From Desulfobacteraceae bacterium (GTDB lineage Bacteria > Desulfobacterota > Desulfobacteria > Desulfobacterales > Desulfobacteraceae): a stretch of DNA of 6,079 nt. Location: contig WFQS01000263.1 in NCBI GenBank assembly GCA_015486915.1, forward strand, positions 1 through 6,079. The letters run 5' to 3'. Below the pieces are notes generated by a model. The model did no database searches. It was given only the letters and a program-made list of their open reading frames with translations, and was not told the DNA's origin. A program made the position numbers and the translations under genes. Below are positions 6,037 to 6,079 of the stretch, piece after piece. Position 1 is the first letter of the stretch, and every line of letters starts with the position of its first letter.

Positions 6037-6077
6037 TCATACCATGCTGATATCATCGGTATGATTTGTATCATTGA
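6037..6077. repeat. 9-bp periodic TATCAT/TATGAT array with inverted repeats at the window edge
   Basis: Three 9-mers follow in tandem: TATCATCGG (6051-6059), TATGATTTG (6060-6068), TATCATTGA (6069-6077). They overlap a 7-bp inverted repeat, TCATACC (6037-6043) with GGTATGA (6058-6064), whose interior holds the palindrome TGATATCA (6048-6055). ATCAT and ATGAT alternate with 4-nt gaps, so each neighbouring pair is itself a dyad. This pattern resembles an operator cluster for a DNA-binding regulator, but the window ends here and no gene start can be tied to it. Confidence 0.3.
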
Positions 6078-6079
6078 GC

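Noticed and set aside
5955..6077. Minus-strand frame open from the window edge to TGA at 5957-5955 (about 40 codons, includes ATG 6074).
   Set aside because: The product (rich in Ile, Gln and Cys) has no recognisable features and overlaps the periodic dyad array; it could be the tail of a gene outside the window, but nothing supports that.
5941..6079. CRISPR array or attachment site at the right edge, suggested by the short repeated units.
   Set aside because: The units are only 9 bp and contiguous with no spacers, and no integrase, cas gene or tRNA is present.

Overview
The window holds a compact four-gene cluster on the plus strand (195-5259), a convergent small gene on the minus strand (5495-5821), and structured, AT-rich non-coding DNA around them. 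The DNA is moderately AT-rich with many A/T homopolymers, and the proteins are Gram-negative in type: an EmrA-like periplasmic adaptor implies an outer membrane. The FMN-dependent oxidase with an N-terminal cysteine cluster resembles forms common in anaerobes. Together these suggest an anaerobic Gram-negative, perhaps a sulfate-reducing Desulfobacterota of the Desulfobacterales type. That placement is an inference from general resemblance, not from any search.

Layout. Positions 1-194 hold the possible end of an upstream gene, a hairpin followed by a T-run, and a candidate promoter. 195-1382 encodes a HlyD/EmrA-type membrane fusion protein. 1379-2977 encodes a 14-helix DHA2 (EmrB-type) MFS drug/proton antiporter. 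2974-3993 encodes a short FMN-dependent alpha-hydroxy-acid oxidizing protein with four N-terminal cysteines. 3997-5259 encodes a metal-dependent amidohydrolase of the MTA/SAH deaminase (MtaD/SsnA-like) family. The first three genes are joined by two ATGA stop/start overlaps and the fourth follows after three bases, so all four are very probably one translationally coupled operon.

The convergent intergenic region 5260-5494 holds several inverted repeats, including an 18-bp stem with two single-base bulges (arms 5391-5409 and 5464-5482) and a possible repeat element at 5256-5359. The minus-strand gene 5495-5821 has a near-perfect Shine-Dalgarno and encodes a 108-residue protein that I do not recognise, with a Gly/Arg-rich tail. 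Upstream of it (5822-6079) lie a terminator-like hairpin, a tiny Ala/Val-rich reading frame that looks like coding sequence (leader peptide or gene remnant), and a 9-bp periodic TATCAT/TATGAT array at the window edge.

How the genes may work together: the adaptor and MFS protein form the inner-membrane part of a tripartite efflux pump that needs a TolC-like outer-membrane channel not seen here. The two soluble enzymes, an FMN oxidase/dehydrogenase and a deaminase/hydrolase, are locked into the same operon. This suggests that the pump and enzymes handle the same small molecule, either by making and exporting it or by detoxifying it. The substrate cannot be read from the sequence.
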